Part shown: positions 46,403 through 58,073 of the stretch, one piece after another | Numbering within the stretch: the stretch's first letter is position 1 | Layout: every line of letters starts with the position of its first letter | Origin: Mikania micrantha | Lineage: Eukaryota > Streptophyta > Magnoliopsida > Asterales > Asteraceae | Direction: 5' to 3' | DNA: 64,000 bases | NCBI GenBank assembly: GCA_009363875.1 | Contig: CM018694.1 | Span: forward strand, 1,488,001 to 1,552,000 | Program-made: the position numbers and the translations under genes | Notes under the pieces: generated by a model | What the model was told of the DNA's origin: nothing | Seen by the model: the letters and a program-made list of their open reading frames with translations, nothing else | The model's database searches: none

Positions 46403-49074
46403 TGTGACACCAGGAAATTTCAGGTAAAATGAAACCTTTACAATTCTGTATTTCACATTCATACTTCTTGCATTTCATTTAATTAGGTTTAATTAAATGA
46501 GTTAAGCACAAACAATTGCGAAACGATAGTTCGAGGGACTATCGAATTGTACATTGGTCTTGGAAATCAAGTGTGGCAAACACAAACACATTTGCAAAAC
46601 AATAATTAGAGGAATTATTGAATTGTGCATTACGCCTTGATTATGTTTAATCAAGTGTGCAAACGTTTGTAAAGACGAACACAAACTATCATTGGTAATT
46701 AAAGGAATTATCGAAACACACGCGAGTTTTATTACGCGAACGTTGGTGGACAAACAATAATAAAATGTGTCATTATGTGTTTATGTGCTAACATGAAGTA
46801 GACGTTTAGAATAGACTCTACGAATCAAACGCAAACGAAATCGAATAACTAAATCGAAAAATCTGAAACTTTAAGCCTTCGCGGTACGCGAAGCCTTTCG
46901 GCGAAAAGCTTCACAGTACAAGAAGCTTAGGCAAGATTTTTGAATCCCTGAATTCTTTAACGGTATGCCACAACCAATTATATCCGCGTTGGCAGTACGC
47001 GACGTGTATCGGGAGAGAACCCGACTATTTTATTCACGGCGATACTCGACGAGTCCCACAGATTAAAAAGTCTATATAAGCAACCGCAATCTCCACAACT
47101 AGGGTTCTTTACCCAAACACCAAAACCCTGGCACTATTACTCGACCAAAAACTCCAGTAATCAACCCCAAAACCTTCTGTAAACACCTTCCAAACCTCTT
47201 CTTACAGTTTTAGAGTGTTCTTGGATTATTGGAGCTTCAAAAGAAGTGATTGGAAGCCTAATACTCAACAAAGAAGCATTCCCAGCCACTTGTGGAACAA
47301 CTAGCATCTGTTCAGCTCGAATCCTAGGTTCTAAGGTAGTTCTTATAGTTCTTTCTTAGTTAGATCGTACATGCATGGGCTAAAAACCCACATGCAAGTG
47401 TGTTTGATCACATGCATGAATTTTCAATTGTTCTTGGATGTTATTTGATATATTTTGACTGAGATTGAAGTTAGAAATCATCTAGGATTGGGTATTGTTG
47501 ATTTAAGGATGATTTTGTTAAACTTACTATAATAGGAAACTTTTTAGTTGCATGTTATTGATTTGTAATGATCTAGACATGTTAAATATGTCTAGATGGT
47601 GTCAAATGTTTATTAAAGTGTTCAGAAACACATTTGGATAGTCTGATTTGGGAAAAACATGATTTTGATAGTAACTTGATATTTATGGAAACTTTTGAAA
47701 ATTAAATGAGGGGTTTCAATGATTTAACATGTTTTGATGATTTAAGATTATTGAAATATGTTTAATAATGATTTGTAAACGTATTTGGAACTTTTCCTTG
47801 TGAAAACGAGTTTTAAAACAAACACTTTCCAAAAATGGAAACTTTATTTTGGGCAAAATAACATAAATGGTAATTTATGCACAAAAGATATATTTTTGGT
47901 GTTAAACGTATTTTTATAAACCTAGTAGAAGTATTAGTTGGAAGAATTGAGATTTCATAACTACACTTTCCAAAAATAGAAACTTCCAAAAAATGGTAAC
48001 TTTCCAGAAATGGAAACTCTTACGATTTCATACGTGTCCTATAATTAGCGTTGTAGGATGCATGATAATGTCCTACTCGCGTTTAAGGTTTACATAACAC
48101 ATAAACAAACTAAATACAACAAATGTGTCACCAACGATTCGTCTAGTCAACACACAAACACTCGGTTGAGCACACCGATGCTTGGAATTGTATGGGATAC
48201 AACACACCACAAAACACATACTCACGAACTATATGATTATAGGTAATCACTAGCAGGTGCTAGCATTCATAGGTTGCGAACACACCTAAACAAGAACTGC
48301 ACAACATGGTGAGTTCACGACCCCTTTTTATATTTTTTTACCTTTGGAGGGAGAAAACATTACATTACAAATGTTTTTGTACAAAAAACATATTTTGGAT
48401 ACATATGGACATGCTTTATAACTATATGTATATGTGTGGCACACATCACAACTCAAGTCCTCACAAACACATCTCGTACCGTTAGTAGCGCGAGGCGCCT
48501 AACATGGTAATCTTGGATAGTACTATTTGGGCCTAACAAGACCCACACATCGCGCCTGGGAGGCCAACCCGACTGGAGGTCGGAATGGGTGCAAAATTGA
48601 CCAAACAATTTGCCATTGTCTTGTGTGATGGACATGGCGGGAGGCATGCAGTCAACTTTGGTTTCGAACCCACATATAATATAACTGTATTGATTAGCTA
48701 TCAATCGATATTGCAGTATAATGATATGTACTCCTGCAAACATTTACTTTAAACATTTATTGTTTATTACTAATACAAAACCTGTAATAATATCCGAGAA
48801 TTTCCGGCAGAAATTTTTGACAGAAATTTTCGACGATGTTATTCGATTGTAAATCTTAACGAAAGTTAATAAATTGATATCATTTAATATTATTATTATA
48901 ATATACACACCCTTAGATACTTTATATATAAATATTGACCTATACACACACCCACCCACCTATATATACATATAATACATGACTTTTGAAATTCTCATAA
49001 ATTGTATAAAATAAAACATTTGGACATATTATGTTTTATAAAAGAAAATGTATAGCAGTTTAATGTTTAAATGT

Positions 49075-49132
<58 letters not shown>

Positions 49133-49364
49133 TTTTAGAATGATTAAATCGAAAACTTTTGAAAGTAAAAATAATTTTAGGTTAAAAATAGGTAAAAGAA
49201 ATCTCTAGGGGCTAATTTTGAAGATTTCGCAAACCTAGACCCCCCTTCCAGTCCCCTTCACGTTTTTCCAGCCTTAAGTCCGACCAAACCTACCGGAATC
49301 CGGTCATGCGCCGATTACACCTCAAAACCCACTTTTAATGCACCATTTGATTTGGGTTGTCACA
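46403..49364 (+). repeat. Gypsy-like long LTR (solo or fragment), about 3.0 kb
   Basis: Begins TGTGACACC and ends GGTTGTCACA, giving short inverted termini. It has a TATA box (TATATAAG, 47073-47080) followed by a leader with TAGGGTTCTTTAC-like text, and GGTGAGTTCACGACCCC at 48309-48325, a landmark shared with 5395 and 62955. No ORF of note. The flanks (CTTTT left, CCCCA right) do not match, so this is either a decayed solo LTR or an incomplete one. Confidence 0.5.
49077..49129. repeat. (AAT)n microsatellite
   Basis: About 17-18 perfect AAT units. Confidence 0.95.
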
Positions 49365-50422
49365 CCCCATTAACCTAAATCAAATGTCTAACGTATTTAA
49401 ACGATTAAAACGAGCTATTACGAGCGTTTATTCCTACTTTAAAGATCACATAACCGCAACATTAACACAAAAATTAACGTCGAACGTTCGGCTTGAATTA
49501 ACGAGAATAAACATGGGGTTATTCATTATATCGATTATACGAAACTAAACATATCATCCCTCGTCTCTAAAATTGCTCTAGAACCAAGAATCGAATGAAG
49601 AACGGCCGAAACCTATTTCAAACCTGAACAAGATCTAAGCTGAACCAAAACAGGTATGTTTACACTCCATTAGAATTGATTTAAGGAGTAGAACAATTGC
49701 CCCATATCAATTTCAGTTAACATTTACTCTATGGAACGATTTGGGGATGATTGATAAATTAGGGTTCTTGGGGATTTAGGGAAAATCTAAACTTTAAAGG
49801 TAAATAAAAATCAATCAGGAAACTATCATTGAAATGGAGTCTCGGTCGACCGGTTAAAGCATATCATGGTTGAAATCAATAAGATGCCGGACATATCAGT
49901 GCTAGTATGATGGATAATTAGATGACAGTAGGACGATAAATAAATAAGTACAGGGCCCTCTGCAATTATTACTTTATATTGTTACTAGTCTAATTATAAT
50001 CCGTCATGGTCACAGATGATCCACATCTTATTTTCAGACCATTATCAATAGGTCTAACTCTTACTGATCATTTGTTGTCCTATCTGGACATTTAATTGCT
50101 AACATGAAACTTACGGTGTTTCTTCCATTTTATAATCAATTCTTATCAGTTCTACATCAAAACCACACCATGGTTAACTCCCGAGCCTCATTTGTATAGT
50201 TAAGCTATTAGTTGCTGTAGCTAATTGCAAATGCTAACTTCTCTATACTTATGCATCTAAGGGTTTTACCACAATATGTGTAAAGTATCACCAAATAGGG
50301 CACTAAGCAAGCGTAATAGACATTTAGCTACATTGGCATATTTACTGACATCTCGAACTTGTGTTTTGAGTCTTAGTTTAAGTTTAGGTACTACTGAAAG
50401 TACTCAAAATCTGTTAAACCAA
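49365..50422. other. Gene-free stretch, possible Gypsy internal remnant
   Basis: No coding frame recognised. It lies on the internal side of the PBS at 50423-50435, so at least its right end should be retrotransposon leader. Confidence 0.4.
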
Positions 50423-50435
50423 GGCTCTGATACCA
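50423..50435 (-). promoter_or_regulatory. Primer binding site (tRNA-iMet type) of a minus-strand Gypsy-like element
   Basis: The minus strand reads TGGTATCAGAGCC, three bases inside an LTR end (plus-strand TGTGACGCCC from 50439). Confidence 0.85.
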
Positions 50436-50438
50436 ACT

Positions 50439-51885
50439 TGTGACGCCCATCTCCCGAAACCATCACTAAATCGGAATTACAACAGAACACATGGTATAAC
50501 AGAGATAAGCAGCGGAACTTTTATTAATATAGCACAAGTTCCAATACAAGATGCGAGCATGATATAATTTACATCATTATACATATGCCAAAATTTCCAT
50601 CAGCATGCTATTCTTTATATCACACCCTGCCCTTGCCATGGTTACATGAAGCCTTATCTTTCCCTGACATGCATACTCAAAGGGATCAGTTTTCACTAGT
50701 GAGTTCTAAGTTTTAATCATACAAAAAGTAAGATAACACAACTAGGAAAAGATTTACATGACACATTTTAAATAATAATAAAGGGAATTTCAAAATCATA
50801 TAACAGACAAACTTTGTGCAGAAAAGTTTCAAACCAATAACCGGGTTACCAAAACCCAAATACCAATCCGCCAAGTCCACGGTATGGTTACCGCCTGCCA
50901 ACTCCACAGTGTGGTAGTCCTTGTATTGCATCTATAATAATATCAAGCCACTGTCTAGGGTCACGTTCACCCTCTGCAGGCCCGGTCGTCACCAACCAAA
51001 TACAGTCAACTGATCAATTAACCCCCTATACCGACACATATGCCAGGGCTGTTTCCCACCAGAAACAGGTAACAAAGACATGCACGTCGCTTGTTTTAAC
51101 ATATATAGCAAGGGCACCGTCGACCACAGTCGACAGATTAGTCAAAAACAAAATTTTTAACCCAAACTGCACAATCACTATTTTATAAAACATTTTCCCT
51201 GCTCAAACCAGAACCGCAATGCCCGAAACATTTTCAATACCTGTTTTAGGACCTCTGTCCAAATCACAGTTGTAAAATGTTTAAATCGTCCAACTAGTCT
51301 CAACTAGTGGCACACAATCATAATACGTGTCGAAACATTTTCCCCATGCCCATAAAACTCATCACTTTTATGTATATTTAAAAATCATTCGACTCGTACT
51401 ATCTGGAGTACGACATCCCAAAACCATGTTTTGACCAAATATAATTTGACATGTTCAACCCCACGGGCAACATCGTTGTTTTACAAACACTCAATTATAC
51501 AAACAAGGGGTCTCAAACATAGTTTAAATATAATATTGTCAAATACAAACAATTAACAGTATGCATATCAGCCCAAAACATTTTAAAACATAAAATGGAC
51601 ATCATAGAATTCACCTGATTGGTCCCGCACGGTAAACTTAATATCGCACACTGATCTCACGTTTCCTCAAGGAATCCTAACAATCTGGATATCCTAGCAA
51701 GATCATAAAAATATTCACATATCCCATAAACCGTAATTCGCGTTTCCAAACGGACAGCACAACTACTATGTTAAGATATCTCCAATACGAGTTTTTAACT
51801 CGTTATTTCTATCCAGGGTGTTCGCCGTATCACACGGGCATAACCACATCATATTAGATGGTTTATTTAGTCAATACATGTCACA
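50439..51885 (-). repeat. 5' LTR of the minus-strand Gypsy-like element
   Basis: The left end is fixed by the PBS. Inside, CACCTGATTGG (about 51612) is the complement of the CAGGTGAnTT landmark of the other long LTRs here. The right end is tentatively the CA of TGTCACA at 51879-51885; the following TGTCACACTCCCACC-like text could instead belong to a neighbouring LTR. The rest of the element is not recognised, so it is a fragment. Confidence 0.5.
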
Positions 51886-51949
51886 CTCCCACCTCTCGTC
51901 ACCTGTTGATGATGTCACGGAAACGGTTGCGGAGGCATAGTGGTGATGT

Positions 51950-52461
51950 TGTTGATTTGGTGAGTGTAATCTCCAAATGATTAGGATCGAATAAGAAGTT
52001 CTACGAACTATTAACTATGTGCGGAATCCATTGTTAATATGTATAAAAGTCAAGAACACAAGCAATTCATTAAACAAATCTTGTATTGTCAACAAATGAT
52101 TACAAGATAACAATTCTCACACAGAGAATTTACAGAGTTTTTCTAACAGACTGTCCAAGGTTCTCCTAGATCTACAAACAAAACAACTATTTATAGATAC
52201 TAGACCAGCGGACCTTTCATAGGTAGCCGAACCTAAGGTTTGCCAGCCGAACCCTAAGGTTCGCTGGACGAACCACTAGGTTCGCTAGACAAACCTATGA
52301 AAACAACCAAAAGGTTCGCCGAACCTTTCAATTCCAATAGGTTCGCCAATATGCTAAGGTTCGTGGGCCAGACAAACCTTAAGCATAAGTAGCCGAACCT
52401 TTATACAATCAAAATAAATAACAACTTTTCAATAGAAAACAATTACAAATATGCACTAACA
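51950..52461 (-). repeat. Element B 3' LTR
   Basis: About 512 bp (start could be 51947). From the AGGATCGAAT words near 51982 onwards it follows the array LTR block by block, including the TATA box (minus TATAAATAG at 52188-52196), the GCGAACC/GGTTCGC cluster and the perfect palindrome with arms 52310-52318/52320-52328. It ends TGCACTAACA like the array LTR. Confidence 0.85.
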
Positions 52462-52474
52462 AACTCCCCCTAAA
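52462..52474 (-). promoter_or_regulatory. Polypurine tract of element B
   Basis: AACTCCCCCTAAA on the plus strand, directly against the 3' LTR, identical to the PPT of the internal array units. Confidence 0.85.
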
Positions 52475-52492
52475 TGTTTGCTATCAAAATCT

Positions 52493-53662
52493 TCATTCTT
52501 GATCTGCAGCTTTGTCTTTAACACCGCTTGATTCTCCAACATCTTCAGTCACCACATTATCCACCGCTCGTATAACAACAGAACGTGGTATCTTCGCCAA
52601 TCTTTCTGCCATCAATCTATCATCTCTTTCATCTCTTTCCTTTTGCAATTGCATCAACTCAGTATAAAGATAATTCACATCATTCCAATTGCAACCAGAA
52701 TGTATACGCAAAGTAAAACACATTCGTGCAATGGTTTGATATTGAATTGCCATGTCTTTAAAACTCACACCATAATCATGAAATCCATCTTCAGCATATA
52801 TCTGAGCTGAATCAAGCAAAATAATATCATCTCTTGAACAATTAACAATCCAAATAGGATCAAGCATCCGAATCACCCTCCAGTCTTCATCTTGCTTCAA
52901 TACAATCACACCTTCAGATGTTCTTTCATTATAAAACCAGAATTTGAAATATGGATTCCAATCCTGTTCAACTTTCCTGAGCCTTGGCCTTTTGTACACG
53001 GTTGGCTTCACATAACTTTTGAATCTTTCTCTGAACTGAGGAGATAACAAACTCCATCCATGTCTTGCCTCTTTCTTTAACAAACTCTCAAAAATCTCAT
53101 TATGTCTAGTTTGAATCGGCTTTATCATCTTTAATCGTGAAAGATTTTGACATTCAAATGCTGGAAGAGTCATCAGATCCGAAGCTTTACCAAAATATTG
53201 ACAACCATCAGATCTTTTAACAACATAGCATCCTTTACCTGGTAAACTTCCTGAAATATCATGATAATAACCATAACTGATAATATTTCCAATCATTTTA
53301 GATGTAGAGCCAATCTTGAATTTCTTGACTTGTTTGGACAAATTCTCTGGATCTTTGTCTTCTATACTGTCTTTCATTATCTTGAATACATGAAGATTAT
53401 CAATTATGTACTTAGTCTCATCTTGAATCTCATTCCCTAAATCCATATTTGTCTTCACTCTAATTGGATTCAAAGTATAACTTGACATACTTCCAGCTTC
53501 AAAAATTTTCTTCATTGTATTCAAATTCAACAACTCTTCATCAATAACATCCTTATCAAAATCAGAAAGATCAGTATCTTCATCTTCTTCAAAATCAAAT
53601 CTCAATTCATCATCATCATCATCAAATAAATTCTGATAATCTTGAACTGAATAATCATCCAT
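52493..53662 (-). CDS. Element B extra ORF, C-terminal half (389 codons)
   Basis: Starts MDDYSVQDYQNLF, with an acidic N-terminus (residues 10-45), a middle domain with Lys/Gly-rich segments (ISYGYYHDISG, CYVVKRSDGCQYFG), a basic KRPRLRK at 224-230, and the C-terminal domain (231-389) that survives in every array unit. It is in the same frame as the upstream ORF (53684-55942), separated only by TAA and seven codons. In element A the homologous acidic-plus-C-terminal region is a single frame. So these are probably two halves of one protein of about 1,150 residues, with the TAA either a nonsense mutation or a read-through stop. Function unknown. Confidence 0.8.
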   Translation of the reverse strand: MDDYSVQDYQNLFDDDDDELRFDFEEDEDTDLSDFDKDVIDEELLNLNTMKKIFEAGSMSSYTLNPIRVKTNMDLGNEIQDETKYIIDNLHVFKIMKDSIEDKDPENLSKQVKKFKIGSTSKMIGNIISYGYYHDISGSLPGKGCYVVKRSDGCQYFGKASDLMTLPAFECQNLSRLKMIKPIQTRHNEIFESLLKKEARHGWSLLSPQFRERFKSYVKPTVYKRPRLRKVEQDWNPYFKFWFYNERTSEGVIVLKQDEDWRVIRMLDPIWIVNCSRDDIILLDSAQIYAEDGFHDYGVSFKDMAIQYQTIARMCFTLRIHSGCNWNDVNYLYTELMQLQKERDERDDRLMAERLAKIPRSVVIRAVDNVVTEDVGESSGVKDKAADQE

Positions 53663-53683
53663 AATTTCTCCTTCTTCTCTTTC

Positions 53684-55942
53684 TTAATAAACTTGAACTT
53701 CAACAATATTTCTCTGCAAATCTATATCAGAATGCATTTTAAATAAATCAAGAAAAGTAGGCAAGGAATAATCAAGAATCCTTTCAGGATATTCTATTGA
53801 ATCCAAATCTTCAAATTCTACATAAGTACAATCATTTGCCTTATCTGAAGATACAGAAGTAATCGGAACAGCATCCTTAGCAAGCTTGGAAGGAGTATAG
53901 ACAATTATAGCTCCAGTCACACTATCTAATCCAATATCACTTCCAGCAACTCCACCAGCACCATCATTTGCCCCATCATCACCACCACCATCAAAATCAT
54001 CAGGATGTTCATCTATACTAGTATCTCCATAGTCAACCTCTTCTTCTTCTTCATTTTCCACCTTCTCTTCCTCTTCATCTACATCAACCACCACTTTCTC
54101 AACTTTTGAACTAGAAGCATCAGACTTTGTAACCTTTGATTCCAAATCTTTGATCTTGAATCTCAACTCAGTATTCTCATTCTTCAAATCAATTATATCT
54201 TCAGATTGTAACTTGATGAAGAAATCCAACTCAGAAATTTTGTCTTGCATCTTCTTTTTCTCTACCATATCCTCCTCTCTCCACTTCATCATCAAAGTCA
54301 TTTGAGCTTTAATCTCATCAAGCTCAGTAGAAGAAGAAGATGGTTTATCAGAAACATTCTGTTCCTTTTCCTTTCTATACTCTTCAAATTCCTTTGTCAA
54401 AGCAGATAATCTTCTTTTAATCTCTGAATCATCATAATCAGTAAAGTTGATGTCTCCTAAATCATCAAGTCCTGAAAACAAATCATCTCTGGGAAGATCA
54501 TCATGTTGAGTAGAAGTCTCTGGTACTGAAACAGTAACTGTAGTAGACTCAACAAAAGAAGGTATGACAGTAGCTACATTTACAAACTCTGGAGTTTGTA
54601 AAGTAGAAGTGTGAATAGTAGAAGTTGAAACTGAAGAAGTAACAACAGGAGAAACAGAAGTAGGAGCTAAAGTAGAAATCACAGGTGAAGACACAATGGT
54701 CTTAGCAGTCTTAGTCTTTTTCTTCTCATAAGGCCCTCTCTTGGCCATTCTCTTTATCTTCTTTGGCTTCGAAGACTCAGGCTCATCAGGTATAAAGATA
54801 GGATCATCTTTTTCTTCCCTTTCTTCTGCAGCCTTTTCAACAAACTTCCTCTTCAGTCTTCTCACCATTTGGTTCCCTTCCTGTACCATCTCATACTCTG
54901 ACTCTGTGTTAGAAGATTCACTTTCATCTTCATCAGCAACAACAGTCTCTGTCTGCATCTCAGACATATCAACTTCCAACGGTTCCTGAGAACTCTGTTC
55001 TTGTGATGATTTGGCTTGAGAAGTAGATCGAGATGATTGACCAGGAGTCTTCCTTGGTTGTTGTCTTGGTGGAGGTGGAGGTGGTGCTTGATTATCATCA
55101 GCTGCAACATCTTCATTATCAGATTCTGACTCATCATGTCTCCAAGCATCATTCTCAGGCGCAACATAATTTGCCCTGGCACAATGACCTATAAGATCTT
55201 TCTCCAACACAGCATCCCCAGTCCTCTGGTAAACTCTGACTTGACCCAAACTTGAATCAGTCATATGTTTGAGTTTCAGAAGATCCCCTGCTTCCCTGGG
55301 TAGCATGTCTTCAGGAAATCTCTCATCAATAAGCATTTGTACGAACCTAGGATACATGTAGAATTTATCCTTAGCCTTCGTCACATTGTCGCACATATAT
55401 CGAAAGATCATGCCGGAGAAATTGAACGGTTTGTTCAATATAAGAGCAACCATGGCAGATCGCATAAAATCCCTCAACTCATCAAACGTGCCTTTCCTCA
55501 TGCTAAGGCAGTGGAGTTGAACATGAGCAAGAAACTTATACTGCAACGGTATCTTTCCCTTCTTCACTGATATGGAGTTATAAGCTCCAAAATAACGAAT
55601 ACGAAGAAAACAACCTTTGATGCACCTCTCAGGAATGAGAGTTACACCATTCGGTTCTCCTCCAAATTGCAGCACCCTCCTTATGTCAGTCTCTGATATA
55701 CGAATTGCTTGTCCAAGCACATTCGCATCAATGACATAGTCCTCATCAACTGAAATAACACGAGCAGATTCCCAGAAACTCTGGATATGAGAACGATAAA
55801 TCTGGATAGAGTTGGAAATCGCATAATATATCCTTGATCTCCTGAGAAATTCTATCATAGGTATGAAATCTTGACCATTCTTTGTTGTTGGATCCAGGTA
55901 AGCAAAAACATTGTGTTTGTCTCCAAATACTAGGTTTGCCAT
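53684..55942 (-). CDS. Element B extra ORF, N-terminal half (about 752 codons)
   Basis: I prefer the ATG at 55940-55942 (MANLVFGD), matching MADL in element A; the frame is open 8 codons further upstream. Counting from that upstream Met: conserved N-terminal domain at about 9-225 (FLRRSRIYYAI, QSFWESARVI, FNFSGMIF, YPRFVQMLI), a Pro run at 295-300, basic nuclear-localisation-like clusters at 369-375 and 400-420 (PKKIKRMAKRGPYEKKKTK), Ser/Thr-rich 425-485, a predicted coiled coil at about 515-615 and an acidic stretch at 629-665. This domain set is typical of the 3' ORF of plant sirevirus-like elements. Its role is unknown; the basic clusters and coiled coil fit a nuclear or oligomeric protein better than a membrane glycoprotein. 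Confidence 0.8.
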   Translation of the reverse strand: MANLVFGDKHNVFAYLDPTTKNGQDFIPMIEFLRRSRIYYAISNSIQIYRSHIQSFWESARVISVDEDYVIDANVLGQAIRISETDIRRVLQFGGEPNGVTLIPERCIKGCFLRIRYFGAYNSISVKKGKIPLQYKFLAHVQLHCLSMRKGTFDELRDFMRSAMVALILNKPFNFSGMIFRYMCDNVTKAKDKFYMYPRFVQMLIDERFPEDMLPREAGDLLKLKHMTDSSLGQVRVYQRTGDAVLEKDLIGHCARANYVAPENDAWRHDESESDNEDVAADDNQAPPPPPPRQQPRKTPGQSSRSTSQAKSSQEQSSQEPLEVDMSEMQTETVVADEDESESSNTESEYEMVQEGNQMVRRLKRKFVEKAAEEREEKDDPIFIPDEPESSKPKKIKRMAKRGPYEKKKTKTAKTIVSSPVISTLAPTSVSPVVTSSVSTSTIHTSTLQTPEFVNVATVIPSFVESTTVTVSVPETSTQHDDLPRDDLFSGLDDLGDINFTDYDDSEIKRRLSALTKEFEEYRKEKEQNVSDKPSSSSTELDEIKAQMTLMMKWREEDMVEKKKMQDKISELDFFIKLQSEDIIDLKNENTELRFKIKDLESKVTKSDASSSKVEKVVVDVDEEEEKVENEEEEEVDYGDTSIDEHPDDFDGGGDDGANDGAGGVAGSDIGLDSVTGAIIVYTPSKLAKDAVPITSVSSDKANDCTYVEFEDLDSIEYPERILDYSLPTFLDLFKMHSDIDLQRNIVEVQVY

Positions 55943-55966
55943 TTCTACAAATAGAAATAAAAACAA

Positions 55967-58073
55967 TTAGAAACAAAAATTAATCAAACATTAACAAAAA
56001 TGAAAAAAAATTAAAAAATTCCTAAGTAGATCAGCGAACCTATCCTTCTTAGACGAACCTAATGCTAGGTGAACCTAATTCAGACGAACCTGTTAATCAG
56101 ACAAACCTTTTGAACGAACCTTTATGTGAACGAACCTTATATCACACGAACCTGTTGGTCAAACGAACCTTGACCAAAAGGTTCGGTTGATTTGAAATTC
56201 AGAGGTTCGCCACGAACCTATTAGACTCAAACGAACCTTCAAGGTTCGGCGAACCTTTGTTCATTCACACGAACCTGTTCAACCAGCGAACCATTTCCAG
56301 ATTTGAAATCAAAATTTCAAAACTTCGAATTTGATGATAAGATTTAACACCCAAGTTCAAAACATGCCGATGAACAACTTTAATGAAAATGGTTTGTTCA
56401 ATTTTTAGATTTTAACCAGTTTTCAGTCAATTTACAGGTTCGATCAAAAATCTTCTAAAATCGCTCAAATCTCTCAAATTAGCCGGTCAAATTCAAAGAT
56501 TTCTACCTATAAATGTTCACAAGATGATTCTGAATCTAATGATAACAATGAAAAATTCTAGGAGGTTCAAGATCGAAAATCGAAAAATTTCTTCTTGAAG
56601 GTTCGTTGTCTGTGTAACAGATGAAAGTGACGAACCATTTTCGCGAACCCTATATTTATACCTCACGAACCTTTAAAGCGAACCATGGTGACGAACCTTT
56701 TTCAACGAACCATTTAGCAACGAACCATTCTCAACGAACCATTTCCACGAACCTTTCTTACAAACCATTTCAGCGAACCTAGCTACACACCTAGCTAGCG
56801 AACCTATATGGCGAACCTTACCAACGAACCCTTTCAGCGAACCTGATCAAACCTTCACCAGACGAACCTTTTCCAAAACTTGATTTTTTCTTTTAATTTC
56901 AAAACTAATTCATATTTAATTGTTCCAAAGTCAAACAAATAATCAAAAATTATTGATTTAACATCAGATGGAAAAATAAAATCTTTTTGGAATTTTTAAT
57001 TTTTTAAATTTTTAGAAAAATTAAACTAAAAAAATAACAAAAGAACTACCCTACAAAAAATAAAATCTTTTTGTTTGAGAAAAATTCTGACATGAGATCA
57101 TATTATTTTACAATTTTCAACATATCTTTTTGTATTATCTCAAATATTATCTGAAAATTACAAGTTTAAGATGATTGTCAGTATACTTATCCTTTTAAAT
57201 TTATTACTTAGTCAAAAAATCAGTTTAAAACAAGATTATGAAAACACTTTATAATAATCCATTTACTTGAACACATCCCCGATTTGTGAATAACTAAACA
57301 AACATAAATGTTCTCAAACTTATAATTTCAATTTTAACTAATCTAATCATGCAAAAATAAAGCAGAATTTCTTTTTGAAAATAACAAAATAGAAAACAAT
57401 TTGAAATTGTTCAAAATCTTGGAATCAAGGTTGATACTTACGTATTCTCAAATGATCCAGAAAATGAACGAAACAATAATTTAAGATTAAGCTTTTAACA
57501 ATCAGTTCGATATTTTCATATACGCAGAGATTGTCCAAATCTTAATCAGAACCAAGAAAAACAAATTTGAATTGTTTAAAGCTATAACAATCAGGTCGAT
57601 ACGTAAGTATACACAAAGAATGTTCCAGCTTTAAACTAAAATAAAAGAAAAACAAAATCAGAATTTCTTTTAAAAAATAAACACATGATCAAACTAGTAC
57701 TTTGACTTTTTGTTCAAGAACATTTTGTCAGAAAAATTACCACTCTTTCAGGACAAAACTAAGTACTGCATTCTAAGCACATGTTTCTTATAAAATATAA
57801 TCAAAACTTTGTCTAAACTTATCCTGACTAAGTTATAAACCTACTTTCATATCATACATAATACTTGTAATAATTCATTAAATTTTAATAACACATACAG
57901 ATATGTTTCCAAATGCAAATAATGTGCTATCATTTCTCATTAGATCAAATCAATTTCTCAGATTTTTATTTTTTATGTTTTTTTTTAATGTTTTTGTATT
58001 TTTCAAAATTTTCTCCCCCTAAAAACAAAAACACAAAAAAGTAAAAATCTGATGTTAATTCAATAACAAATGA
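55967..58073 (-). other. Element B spacer between extra ORF and pol
   Basis: No gene. Two dense clusters of GCGAACC/GAACCTTT words (about 56030-56290 and 56590-56870) use the same motif as the LTR. The rest (56880-58000) is AT-rich. A PPT-like TCTCCCCCTAAAA lies at 58012-58024. Confidence 0.7.
58012..58024 (-). promoter_or_regulatory. Internal polypurine-tract-like motif, element B
   Basis: Same core as the terminal PPT, 50 bp downstream of the pol stop codon. Parallels 9706-9830 in element A. Confidence 0.55.

Noticed and set aside
46403..49364. Clean solo LTR with target duplication
   Set aside because: The five bases on each side (CTTTT and CCCCA) do not match, so only a candidate LTR is reported.
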